A DNA stretch of 14,754 bases from an uncultured Collinsella sp. (GTDB taxonomy: Bacteria > Actinomycetota > Coriobacteriia > Coriobacteriales > Coriobacteriaceae). The position numbers were made by a program, and so were the translations under genes. The notes under the pieces are model-generated. The model saw only the letters and a list, made by a program, of their open reading frames with translations, ran no database searches and was not told the DNA's origin. Location of the stretch: positions 1-14,754 of the forward strand of contig URMO01000050.1 in assembly GCA_900549085.1 (NCBI GenBank), in the 5' to 3' direction. This document shows positions 1-7,000 of this stretch, in pieces. Each line of letters starts with the position of its first letter. The stretch's first letter is position 1.

Positions 1-20
1 CCGGGGCTCCCGGGTTCCGC

Positions 21-1697
21 TTACGAGAGCGACGCTCTCAGCAACTCGTTGAAGAGCTTCGGATTGCCCTTGCCGCGGCTCGCCTTCATGCACTGGCCCA
101 CCAAAAAGCCGATGACCTTCTGGTTGCCGTCACGATACTGCTGCGCCTGTTCGGCACAGTTTGCCAGCACCTCGTCCACAATCGGCTGCAGCGCGCCGGC
201 GTCGCTCACCTGACGCATGCCGCGCTCGTCGACAATCTTGTTGGGGTCGTCGCCGGTCTGGGCCATGGCCTCAAAGACCTCGTGCGCCTGGTTGGAGCTG
301 ATGGCATCGGTCGCCAGCAGCTTGGCAAGAGCTGCCACCTGAGCCGGCGCGATGCCGGACTCGGCGAGCGACACACCCGCGCCCTTCAGGTAGGCAATCA
401 TCTCGTTCACCAGCAGGTTTGCGACCGTCTGGGCCTCCTTGCCAGCCATACCGGCAGCGGCGGCCTCAAAGAACTCGGCAAACTCCGGGTCGCCGGCGAT
501 TTGCTCGGCATCGGCCGCCTTAATGCCAAAATCGGCCTCAAAACGGGCGCGCTTGGCATCGGGCAGCTCGGGGATCTCGCCACGGCAGCGGTCGATGAAC
601 TCGTCGTCCAAATCGAACGGCGCCAGATCGGGGTCGGGGAACAGACGATAGTCGTCGGCCGTCTCCTTGACGCGCATAACCACGGTGCGCTTACGGCTGG
701 GCTCCCAGTGGCGGGTCTCCTGATAGATGATGCCGCCCTCCTCGAGCACCTCGGCCTGACGGCAGATCTCGTAGGCAAGGCCGTCATGCAGGCTCTTAAA
801 CGAGTTGAGGTTCTTGAGCTCGGTCTTAGTGCCCAGCTTGGTCTCGCCGCGGCGGCGCAGCGACACGTTGCCGTCGCAGCGCATAGAACCCTTCTCCATG
901 GAGCAGTCCGAAATGCCCAGCGTCACAAAAATGCGACGGAGCTTCTCCATAAACAGGCGGGCCTCCTCGGGCGTGCGCAGATCGGGCTCGGTGACGAGCT
1001 CAATCAAAGGCGTGCCGCAGCGGTTGTAGTCGACGAGCGACTCGGCAGCGGCGGTAATGCGGCCCTCGGCACCGCCCACGTGGACCATCTTGGCGGCGTC
1101 CTCCTCCATGTGGATGCGCAGGATGCGAATGGGCACCGTGTAAGAACCGTCCTCGCGGCGCTCGGGCATCTGCAGGTTGGACGCATCATAGCTGGCCAGA
1201 TGACCAGAGCGCTGATTGCCCTCGCGCATGGTCGACGTCATGGACGTGGACAGGCCCTCGGCGTTGGCCGAGGCGCTCGCCAGGCTCTGGGCCTCGGCCT
1301 CGCCAAACGCGCAGTCGGGGCGCTCGGCGGCACCGCGACCGGTCACGTCCAGGTCCAGGTGACCGTACATGGCAAAAGCGACCGGACCCTGCGTGGTTTG
1401 GAAGTTCTTGGCCATGTCGGGGTAGAAGTAGTGCTTGCGGTAGAACATCGAGTGACGCTGGATCTCGCAGTTGGTGGCGAGACCCGCTTTGACGATGCTC
1501 TCGATGGCGCGCTTGTTGGGCACCGGCAGGGCGCCGGGCAGGCCCAGGCACACCGGGCACACGTTGGCGTTGGGCTCGTCATCGTGGCTGAGCTTGCAGT
1601 TGCAGAACATCTTGGTATCGAGCGCGGTGAGCTCGGTATGGATCTCCAGGCCGATCACGGCCTCCCAATCCTGCAGGACCTCGGAAAGCCCCTTCAT
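21..1697 (-). CDS. gatB: Asp/Glu-tRNA amidotransferase subunit B (GatB)
   Basis: This is the tRNA-binding and kinase subunit of GatCAB, the cytosolic enzyme that converts Glu-tRNA(Gln) to Gln-tRNA(Gln), and often Asp-tRNA(Asn) to Asn-tRNA(Asn). The N-terminal signature VIGLEIHTEL (14-23) is present. Four cysteines, 32 and 34 plus 47 and 50 in CPVCLGLPGALPVPN, form a zinc-site pattern. The cradle motifs RIHMEEDAAK, SLVDYNR, LIELVTEPD and TELKNLNSFKS follow, and the C-terminal YqeY-like tail has VIGFLVGQCMKASRGKGNP. Translation starts at the ATG overlapping the gatA stop by one base, with GGGAGG about 10 bases upstream. At 558 residues it is roughly 80 longer than the usual ~475. The excess is mostly a Ser/Ala-rich insertion at residues ~121-187, with a second short one at ~208-219. 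Identification is secure; the role of the insertion is unknown. Confidence 0.97.
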   Translation of the reverse strand: MKGLSEVLQDWEAVIGLEIHTELTALDTKMFCNCKLSHDDEPNANVCPVCLGLPGALPVPNKRAIESIVKAGLATNCEIQRHSMFYRKHYFYPDMAKNFQTTQGPVAFAMYGHLDLDVTGRGAAERPDCAFGEAEAQSLASASANAEGLSTSMTSTMREGNQRSGHLASYDASNLQMPERREDGSYTVPIRILRIHMEEDAAKMVHVGGAEGRITAAAESLVDYNRCGTPLIELVTEPDLRTPEEARLFMEKLRRIFVTLGISDCSMEKGSMRCDGNVSLRRRGETKLGTKTELKNLNSFKSLHDGLAYEICRQAEVLEEGGIIYQETRHWEPSRKRTVVMRVKETADDYRLFPDPDLAPFDLDDEFIDRCRGEIPELPDAKRARFEADFGIKAADAEQIAGDPEFAEFFEAAAAGMAGKEAQTVANLLVNEMIAYLKGAGVSLAESGIAPAQVAALAKLLATDAISSNQAHEVFEAMAQTGDDPNKIVDERGMRQVSDAGALQPIVDEVLANCAEQAQQYRDGNQKVIGFLVGQCMKASRGKGNPKLFNELLRASLS

Positions 1698-3211
1698 TAC
1701 AGCGCGCCTCCCTTCCCGGCAAAATCGGGCGCGACGGAAAGCGCGGGCGCACCCGTGGCGGCATCGGAAAAGCCGCGCTCCAGGGCGCGGGCAAACGTGA
1801 GCAGCTGACGGTCCTTAAAGGCCGGACCAACCAGCTGGGCAGAAACGGGCAACTGAGTATCCTCGCCCAGGCCCAGCGGCACCGAGATACCACCGTTGCC
1901 GCAAATGTTGAGCGAGATGGTGTACAGGTCGGAGAGGTACATCTGCGTGGGGTCGCTGATCTCGCCAAACTTAAAGGCCGTGCGCGGCGAGGCAGGCATG
2001 AGGATGGTGTCCACCTTGGCATACGCGGCATCGTAGTCCTGCGTGATGAGCGTGCGGGCCTTTTGCGCGGCGAAGTAGTACTTGTCGTACACGCCCGAGC
2101 TCAGCAGGTAGGCGCCGAGCATCTGACGGCGCTTGGCCTCGGCACCAAAACCGTGGGCACGCGAAAGCGAGCTCTGGTCGGACAGGTTAGCGCAGCCCTC
2201 CTCCTGATAGCCGTAGCGAATGCCGTCGAAGCGGGCCAGGTTGGAGAACGCCTCGGCCGGGCCGATGACGTAGTAGGCGGCGATGGCAGCGTCCAGGTGT
2301 GGCAGGTCGACCTCGACCAGCTCGGCACCCTGGTTCTGCAGCTCCTGGGCGGCGCGCTGAACAGCGGCCTTGACCTCGGGCGTCAGACCCTCGGCCTCCA
2401 TAAACGCGGGGATGATGCCCACGCGCTTGCCCTCGATGCTGTCGTTAAGATGCTCGGTAAAGTCGACGGCGCAATCCTGGCTGGTGCAGTCATACGGATC
2501 GTGACCCGCGCCGGTAAGCGCGTTCATGGCCAGCGCGACATCCTCGACCGTGCGACCGAAGGGACCCACCTGGTCGAGCGACGAGCCAAAGGCAACCACG
2601 CCGTAACGGCTCACGGCGCCGTACGTGGGCTTAAAGCCCACCACGCCGCACAGCGACGCCGGCTGACGAATGGAGCCGCCGGTGTCCGAGCCCAGCGAGA
2701 GCGCGACCTCGCCCGCGGCGACGGCTGCAGCGGAGCCGCCCGAGGAGCCGCCGGGCACGCGCTCGGTATCCCAGGGGTTGTTGGTGCGGTGGAACGCCGA
2801 GCTCTCGGTAGAGCTGCCAAAGGCAAACTCGTCCATGTTGGCCTTGCCCATGGGCAGGCAGCCGGCATCGAGCATGCGCTGGACGCAGGTGGCGGTGTAG
2901 ACGCTCTGGTAGTTCTCGAGCATGCGGGAAGCGCAGGTGGTGCGCGTGCCCACGAGGTTCATGTTGTCCTTGATGGCCAGCGGCACGCCCGCGAGCGGGG
3001 GCAGCGGCTTGCCTGCGGCACGGTCGGCATCCACGCGCGCGGCGGCCTCGAGCGCAAGCTCGGGCGCCACCTGCAGGAATGCCTGGACCCCGCCCTCGCG
3101 CGTCTCGATGGCGGCAAGAGAAGCCTGGGCCACTTCGGTAGCGGTAAAGTCGCCGGCGGCAACGCCCGCGGCGATCTGGGCGGCGGTAAGGGAATCGAAG
3201 CTCTGCGCCAT
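1697..3211 (-). CDS. gatA: Asp/Glu-tRNA amidotransferase subunit A (GatA)
   Basis: This is the glutaminase subunit of GatCAB; it releases ammonia from glutamine and channels it to GatB. It is a 504-residue amidase-signature protein of normal family length. The Ser-cisSer-Lys triad is visible: Lys81 in PLAIKDNM, the cis-Ser156 in GGSSGGSAAAVAAG, and the nucleophile Ser180 in LGSDTGGSIRQPAS. These positions fit the family spacing (79/154/178 in the well-studied staphylococcal enzyme, from memory). The ATG shares one base with the gatC stop (TAATG) and its own stop shares one base with the gatB start, so the three genes are very probably one translationally coupled operon. A purine-rich GGGGGAGAG lies just upstream as ribosome site. 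Nothing is missing or odd. Confidence 0.97.
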   Translation of the reverse strand: MAQSFDSLTAAQIAAGVAAGDFTATEVAQASLAAIETREGGVQAFLQVAPELALEAAARVDADRAAGKPLPPLAGVPLAIKDNMNLVGTRTTCASRMLENYQSVYTATCVQRMLDAGCLPMGKANMDEFAFGSSTESSAFHRTNNPWDTERVPGGSSGGSAAAVAAGEVALSLGSDTGGSIRQPASLCGVVGFKPTYGAVSRYGVVAFGSSLDQVGPFGRTVEDVALAMNALTGAGHDPYDCTSQDCAVDFTEHLNDSIEGKRVGIIPAFMEAEGLTPEVKAAVQRAAQELQNQGAELVEVDLPHLDAAIAAYYVIGPAEAFSNLARFDGIRYGYQEEGCANLSDQSSLSRAHGFGAEAKRRQMLGAYLLSSGVYDKYYFAAQKARTLITQDYDAAYAKVDTILMPASPRTAFKFGEISDPTQMYLSDLYTISLNICGNGGISVPLGLGEDTQLPVSAQLVGPAFKDRQLLTFARALERGFSDAATGAPALSVAPDFAGKGGAL

Positions 3212-3522
3212 TACTCGCTCTCCCCCTCTCCCAAAATGGACGGCACGCGGAAGTAGCGGTCGCGCGCGCTGCCAGCGTTTTCGAGCGCAACGTCGAGCGG
3301 CAGGTCGCGCTCGGGCTCGCGCAGGTCATCGCCCATCACGTTGGACAGGCTTCCGATGGGATGGAACGTGGGCTCCACGTCGGGCAAGTCATATTGCAAG
3401 ACGGGCTCGAGCATCTGGACGGCGTCGTTCATGTAGGACGTCATCTGGGTGAGCTCGTCATCGGTCAGTGCGATCTTTGCGTACTCGGCGATGCCGCGCA
3501 CGTCTTTCTCGCTGAGTGCCAT
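3211..3522 (-). CDS. gatC: Asp/Glu-tRNA amidotransferase subunit C (GatC)
   Basis: This is the small scaffold subunit that holds GatA and GatB together. I place the start at the ATG at 3522 (MALSEKDVRGIAEYAKIAL), giving 103 residues, because AGGGAG (3528-3533) sits 5 bases upstream of it. The in-frame ATG at 3540 would add six residues and would put that ribosome site inside the gene. The family pattern is clear: an N-terminal helix ending in AKIALTDDEL, the central VEPTFHPI (usually PT.hp) segment, and the C-terminal YFRVPSIL, which matches the conserved FxVPxIL end that wraps GatA. It is the first gene of gatCAB. Confidence 0.93.
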   Translation of the reverse strand: MALSEKDVRGIAEYAKIALTDDELTQMTSYMNDAVQMLEPVLQYDLPDVEPTFHPIGSLSNVMGDDLREPERDLPLDVALENAGSARDRYFRVPSILGEGESE

Positions 3523-3557
3523 AGGCGCTCCCTTCCGCATAACAGTTAAACCGCTCT

Positions 3558-3563
3558 AGTATA
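3558..3563 (-). promoter_or_regulatory. possible -10 box of the gatCAB promoter
   Basis: On the minus strand TATACT (one mismatch to TATAAT) lies about 36 bases before the gatC start, the only good -10 candidate in the 144-base gap after the sortase gene. No convincing -35 hexamer is seen 16-18 bases upstream (TGCTCC is the best). I see no intrinsic terminator between the sortase stop and this site, so some readthrough from the sortase gene into gatCAB is possible. Confidence 0.35.
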
Positions 3564-3666
3564 CAAGGCAACGCCGGCTTGGAGCAGGCGCTTTACCCAA
3601 ATGCAGCGAAAACGTAACGAGGGCGGCGGGTTGGCAGGCGGCGGGCTGGCGGTTCCGCAGAATGTC

Positions 3667-4605
3667 TTATGCCGAGGCCTTGGCCTTGCGGCGCTTGCGG
3701 ACCGCGTGGATCACGATGTCCAGCAGCAACAGCACAATGGCTACGACCACGATGAGCACGGCAAACTCGCGCTTGCCCCAGTGGCGACCGGCCAGCGACT
3801 TTTGCTTGTCGACGTCCTTCTTGTTGTACTTGGTGCGCACGCAATGCACCAGCAGGCGATGGTCGTTCACGCCATAGGGCGTGCAGGTGACAAGCGTCAC
3901 CTTGTCGGCGCCGGGCTCAATGGTCAGCGACTCCATCTCCTCGGGCAGCACCACCTCGGAGTCCACCATCTTGTAGGCGAGCGTCTTGTTCATGGTGTGC
4001 AGCAGCACCAGGTCGCCGGGCTCCAGCGAGCGGATGTCGTCGAACATGCTCAGGTTGCGCATACCCGAGTGCGCGGTGAGCACGCAATGCGTCGAGGTGC
4101 CGCCCACCGGCAGGCTCGTGCCCTCCAGGTGGCCGACGCCCGCCATAAGGACTTCCTCGCTCGTGCCGTGGTAGATGGGCATGCTCACGTCGATGGAGGG
4201 GATCTCGACCCAGCTCATCATGGGGTCGCGGTCAAAGATGAGCTGCTGGGCGTAGGGCTCGATCTGGTCGGCGGGGAGCTCGGTGGCCTCGCCCGCCAGC
4301 TGCTCGTTAAAGGAGCGCGCCTGGAGCAGGATGCGCTCGCGCTCCTCGGCAGACAGTGCGTCCACGGTGCTGGACACGGTGCTGATCTGGTTGAACACGC
4401 CCGAGGCCTCGAGCCGGTCCAAGATCCAAGGCCAGGTCATAAGGCCCACGCCAATAAGGATGATGACGATGGTGATGAGCCGATCGGCCCAGCGCGGCAG
4501 CCGCTTGCGGCGGCGCTTGGGCTTTGGTTGAGGTTTGGGCTGAGGGCTTGAGCCGCCGTTGTCCGCGGCGTTACTGCTCTTCATATGTTTGGCGCCCTGC
4601 ACCAT
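3667..4605 (-). CDS. class C (pilus-assembling) sortase
   Basis: This membrane-anchored transpeptidase cleaves LPxTG-like signals and links pilin subunits through isopeptide bonds. The 312 residues run: a cytoplasmic Pro/Lys/Arg-rich head (21-38), membrane helix ~43-61, an extracellular domain opening with a helical linker, VEIPSIDVSMPIYHGT, catalytic His179 in LTAHSG, catalytic Cys241 in LVTCTPYG and Arg250 in NDHRLLVHC, then a second membrane helix ~281-300 and a basic tail. The C-terminal second helix and the TLVTCTPYG..RLLV pattern are class C features. The flexible-lid motif (Asp-Pro-aromatic) is not exact; EPY at 116-118 and DPM at 127-129 are the nearest. The ATG at 4605 is chosen because GAGGAG precedes it by 9 bases; ATG 4584 has only a poor site. 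It lies downstream of three sorted pilin proteins, which are its likely substrates, but behind a terminator. Confidence 0.93.
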   Translation of the reverse strand: MVQGAKHMKSSNAADNGGSSPQPKPQPKPKRRRKRLPRWADRLITIVIILIGVGLMTWPWILDRLEASGVFNQISTVSSTVDALSAEERERILLQARSFNEQLAGEATELPADQIEPYAQQLIFDRDPMMSWVEIPSIDVSMPIYHGTSEEVLMAGVGHLEGTSLPVGGTSTHCVLTAHSGMRNLSMFDDIRSLEPGDLVLLHTMNKTLAYKMVDSEVVLPEEMESLTIEPGADKVTLVTCTPYGVNDHRLLVHCVRTKYNKKDVDKQKSLAGRHWGKREFAVLIVVVAIVLLLLDIVIHAVRKRRKAKASA

Positions 4606-4621
4606 CGCCGGTCACTCCTCT

Positions 4622-4649
4622 ACAACTCAAGTTGTCTGAACAAATAATA
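4622..4649 (-). promoter_or_regulatory. possible sortase promoter (-10) and palindrome
   Basis: On the minus strand TATTAT (4644-4649) is a plausible -10 box 39 bases before the sortase ATG; no good -35 is seen. A 14-base palindrome, ACAACT-CA-AGTTGT (4622-4635), falls at the expected 5' end of the transcript and could be an operator or a small hairpin. Its function is inference. Confidence 0.3.
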
Positions 4650-4734
4650 GCCGATTAGCGAGCTCATGCGCTGCGCTGCGCAGCCTGGCAGCATTGCGCA
4701 GTGCAAGTATGGGCCCGCATTTGAGTTTTCAAAA

Positions 4735-4764
4735 TATCCCGAATCGGCTGGGCGATTCGGGATA
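4735..4764. repeat. perfect 12-base inverted repeat
   Basis: TATCCCGAATCG (4735-4746) and CGATTCGGGATA (4753-4764) are exact reverse complements around a 6-base loop. Read on the minus strand it is followed by TTTTG, so it could be a weak second terminator for transcripts passing the pilus terminator and approaching the sortase gene. Read on the plus strand it overlaps a possible -10 box (TACAAT, 4763-4768), so it could be an operator instead. The structure is seen directly; the role is open. Confidence 0.6.
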
Positions 4765-4873
4765 CAATAGCAATAGAAAACGACGCATCCCGCGTAAGTG
4801 TTCGAAAGCGCGGGCGGCCTAGTTTTCTGGTTTTGTTAAATGCCCGGGCTCCGAACCCCGGGCATTCTTATTT
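4765..4873 (+). ncRNA. candidate small structured RNA (low confidence)
   Basis: On the plus strand a possible -10 box TACAAT (4763-4768) is followed by an extended hairpin closed by GAAAAC (4776-4781) and GTTTTC (4822-4827), with an inner CCCGCG/CGCGGG stem. It is then followed by a perfect GC-rich 10-base hairpin (4839-4866) and CTTATTT. Promoter, fold and terminator-like end together would give an RNA of about 100 bases, transcribed opposite to its neighbours. I do not recognise a known family (not 6S, SRP RNA, tmRNA or tRNA by motif), no good -35 is seen, and the whole call is inference. Confidence 0.2.
4839..4873 (+). terminator. hairpin with short T-rich tail
   Basis: AATGCCCGGG (4839-4848) pairs perfectly with CCCGGGCATT (4857-4866) around an 8-base loop. 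On the plus strand CTTATTT follows, giving a moderate intrinsic terminator. On the minus strand the following bases are TAACAAAA, so it would not work there. No annotated plus-strand gene precedes it, which is why a small RNA is suggested. Confidence 0.35.
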
Positions 4874-5011
4874 GCGCTTGTTGCGGCGCAAATGCCTTCT
4901 ACCGTCCGCACCGCGCGTGCGCCTACGGACCTTAAACCGAACCTCATGCGAGTCAAGAAACGCGATGACGAACGTACCCGCATCGGACGGTGGAGGCTGG
5001 CTGCGTTATCC

Positions 5012-5049
5012 AAAAAAACGGGGCAGACTCCAGCGTGGAGTCTGCCCCG
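5012..5049 (-). terminator. strong intrinsic terminator of the pilus operon
   Basis: On the minus strand, CGGGGCAGACTCCA and its exact reverse complement (arms at 5036-5049 and 5019-5032) form a 14-base stem with a 3-base loop, followed by seven Ts (5012-5018). It lies about 100 bases after the LPLTG pilin stop, so it ends the pilus transcript before the sortase gene. Confidence 0.92.
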
Positions 5050-5149
5050 AAAAGAGAATGGCAAAGCAAGAACGTGGATGGACGAGAAAAGTGTCCGCAA
5101 GTCTCATGGCCATCACATCCCACCTGCCAAAGGGATGGGTGAGTGAGCG

Positions 5150-6892
5150 TTACTCCTGCTCGGACTCCTCAGCCTGCTTACGGCTGCGGATGAGGTGCGC
5201 CACGCCGATGCACAGCACCGCGCCACCAGCGATCCAAGTGAACGTCACGCCATTGAGGCCGGTGAGCGGGAGGTTGGAGCCCTTCTTATCGGTGACGGTG
5301 AGGTGAACCACGCCGTTAGTGGCGTCGGCAGCAGCAACGAGATTTTGATCGTCTGCGTCAGTCACTATAAGCTTAGGGTTGTGCACGGTGTTGTCGCTCT
5401 CGGGAAGCTCACCATCACGCGTAATGGTAAAGTTAATGCCCTTGCTGCCGTGAGAATTGTCGTAACCGGGCGCAGGAGTTTTCTCCTTCAGAATATACGT
5501 GCCTTCATCAAGGCCAAAGACCTCTATCATTCCGGTCGAATTCGTCTTGAGAATTGCACCGTCCTCAGTTTCGTTGCTCACAGTTGTGCCGTCCTTCTTG
5601 ATGAACTTTCCAGTACCGACCTCTTGCAGAGTAAATTCGACGTTTGCGAGAGGCGGTTTCGCCTCGTCGGAGCCAACCTTTTTGACATCGATACCGTAGG
5701 TGTAGTCGTAGGCCGGGTGGTCAACCGTAGTGCCAGTGCCGTTGTTGTCGTGCGGGTTGTTAGAGTAGGTCAGAGTGACGGTGTTCTTTTGACCTTTGCC
5801 GAGCATGTTGGCGCTAACCTTCGTGGGGTCAAGCCTTGCCTTATAGTTCACATAGACCTTTGAGCTGCCATCAACGATAATGACTGCGCCCTCGGTGCCA
5901 TCTTGTTTTTTCACATGGGCATTTTTCAGATTTGAGAACGAAACCTCAAGTTTGCCATCTACATAACTTTTGTTGTAGCTACTCGGATGAACAACCTGAT
6001 CGCCAATCTTGACCTCGACAACGGGATCATTGCCGTTAAGCTCGGGCACCATCGTAGAAGGCAGAACATCGGTGAAGGTATAGCTATACTCTTTATAAGT
6101 ATTGATATTGCTGGCCACGGTACCTGCAAGCTGGTATTCAATCAGCTGGTCGGATGCAGAGTCCGCAACCCTATTGGGCGCCTCGAAGACATTTTTACTC
6201 TCATCAGTCACAAAGCTGCCATTATTGTCGTCCTTGACGGCCTTGGTCACGTTGGGGACGCTCTTCTTGGGGGCTACATTAACGTCAGAGCCACCGACAA
6301 TGGTGAAAATCGGCGAAGTGTACGCGTCAGTATTGCCGGTCTTACTGGGCACATCGGTCACGAAAAGCCAGTAGCCTTGGTCCAGACTCTCAAAGTTACC
6401 CTTGCTGGAATCGCTCGGTTTTGTCCAGGTTAGATTCGAGCCCTCAAGTGCAGCAGCAATCTTATCCAACGTGGAGTCAGCGTGACCAACTTTATCACCG
6501 GCATGATCATTAATGTACTTGACCCAAGCCTGAGCGCTTGTATCCGTACGAGGAGCTCCATCGACGCGAGTTCCATCGGCGCGAGTAAATGCACCGATCA
6601 CAGCTTTTTGAACTTCAGGCGATGCCCAATCGATATCGGAAAGCGTCTTATCACCTGACCAGGTATTTCCATCCTTATTCTGTGTGACCGTCGCCTTGAA
6701 AATCCGGATGCCCTTGAAAGATGTGTCGGTATATTCAGTGTCAGTGATAAACACCTTGCCATTCTCCGTAGCCACCGTTGGCACGCCCTCAGCAAACGCC
6801 ATGGTCACCGGGGCCATGACTCCGCCGAAGCTCAGCGCTGCTGTGAGGCCGGCGGTTACTGCCAGGCGTGCAATGTTCTTGCTCATGCTCAT
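5150..6892 (-). CDS. LPLTG-anchored isopeptide-type pilin, probable pilus backbone
   Basis: This is a secreted pilin of 580 residues. The start is the ATG at 6892 because AGAGGA precedes it by 8 bases and a clean signal peptide follows (cut after AFA, residue 34). The domains are: an N-terminal domain ~35-205; a pilin-motif-like VNVAPKKSVP with candidate linking lysine at ~209-210; a fimbrial D2-type domain ~215-395 ending in the typical NTVTLTYSNNP; a Cna-B domain ~396-533 with Lys in YGIDVKKVG and Glu470 in YILKEKTPAPGY; the sorting signal LPLTG (541-545), a membrane helix and a basic/acidic tail. Lys-Asn isopeptide bonds within the D2 and Cna-B domains are expected from the families. The best match to major (shaft) pilins among the three makes it the likely backbone. 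The central ~1.4 kb is more AT-rich than both ends. Third gene of the pilus operon, 108 bases after the previous stop. Confidence 0.88.
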   Translation of the reverse strand: MSMSKNIARLAVTAGLTAALSFGGVMAPVTMAFAEGVPTVATENGKVFITDTEYTDTSFKGIRIFKATVTQNKDGNTWSGDKTLSDIDWASPEVQKAVIGAFTRADGTRVDGAPRTDTSAQAWVKYINDHAGDKVGHADSTLDKIAAALEGSNLTWTKPSDSSKGNFESLDQGYWLFVTDVPSKTGNTDAYTSPIFTIVGGSDVNVAPKKSVPNVTKAVKDDNNGSFVTDESKNVFEAPNRVADSASDQLIEYQLAGTVASNINTYKEYSYTFTDVLPSTMVPELNGNDPVVEVKIGDQVVHPSSYNKSYVDGKLEVSFSNLKNAHVKKQDGTEGAVIIVDGSSKVYVNYKARLDPTKVSANMLGKGQKNTVTLTYSNNPHDNNGTGTTVDHPAYDYTYGIDVKKVGSDEAKPPLANVEFTLQEVGTGKFIKKDGTTVSNETEDGAILKTNSTGMIEVFGLDEGTYILKEKTPAPGYDNSHGSKGINFTITRDGELPESDNTVHNPKLIVTDADDQNLVAAADATNGVVHLTVTDKKGSNLPLTGLNGVTFTWIAGGAVLCIGVAHLIRSRKQAEESEQE

Positions 6893-6975
6893 CTTCTTTT
6901 CCTCTGCTTTCTGCTCGAATTCCATTTGATCTAAATCTGTCTGTCTGTGTCTTAGCATCTACTTCGCTACGTCTC

Positions 6976-6994
6976 GCCCCGCTCTCTGTGGGGC
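6976..6994. repeat. small hairpin between the two pilin genes
   Basis: GCCCC (6976-6980) and GGGGC (6990-6994) can form a 5-base stem in the 108-base gap between the MPSTG and LPLTG pilin genes. No T-run follows on the minus strand, so it is not an intrinsic terminator. It might influence mRNA processing or the ratio of the two pilins, but could be chance. Confidence 0.25.
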
Positions 6995-7000
6995 TGCCAG

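Larger units (their letters stand above)
4606..5149. other. 544-base intergenic stretch rich in hairpins
   Basis: No convincing protein gene lies between the sortase gene and the LPLTG pilin gene. The stretch holds, from left to right: a likely sortase promoter; a 7-base inverted repeat CTGCGCA/TGCGCAG near 4673-4702; a perfect 12-base inverted repeat at 4735-4764; a GAAAAC/GTTTTC-closed hairpin at 4776-4827; a GC-rich 10-base hairpin at 4839-4866; an 8-base inverted repeat ATTTGCGC/GCGCAAAT at 4870-4893; and the strong pilus terminator at 5012-5049. Between about 4894 and 5010 I see nothing I can name. An open frame on the plus strand at 4892-5146 has no ribosome site and unlikely composition. 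Confidence 0.6.

Noticed and set aside
282..1808. Long plus-strand open frame (508 codons) opposite gatB and the end of gatA
   Set aside because: It is the antisense shadow of gatB in GC-rich DNA; the translation is low-complexity and matches no family I know, while gatB is unmistakable.
2063..3256. Long plus-strand open frame opposite gatA
   Set aside because: Same reason: a GC-driven shadow with no ribosome site and no recognisable domain.
4839..4866. Possible tRNA T-arm remnant (GGTTCGGAG on the minus strand)
   Set aside because: The loop does not fit the TTCRA pattern and no acceptor, D or anticodon arm can be found around it.
4892..5146. 84-codon plus-strand open frame in the intergenic region
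   Set aside because: No ribosome site, it runs through the pilus terminator hairpin, and the protein has no family-like pattern.
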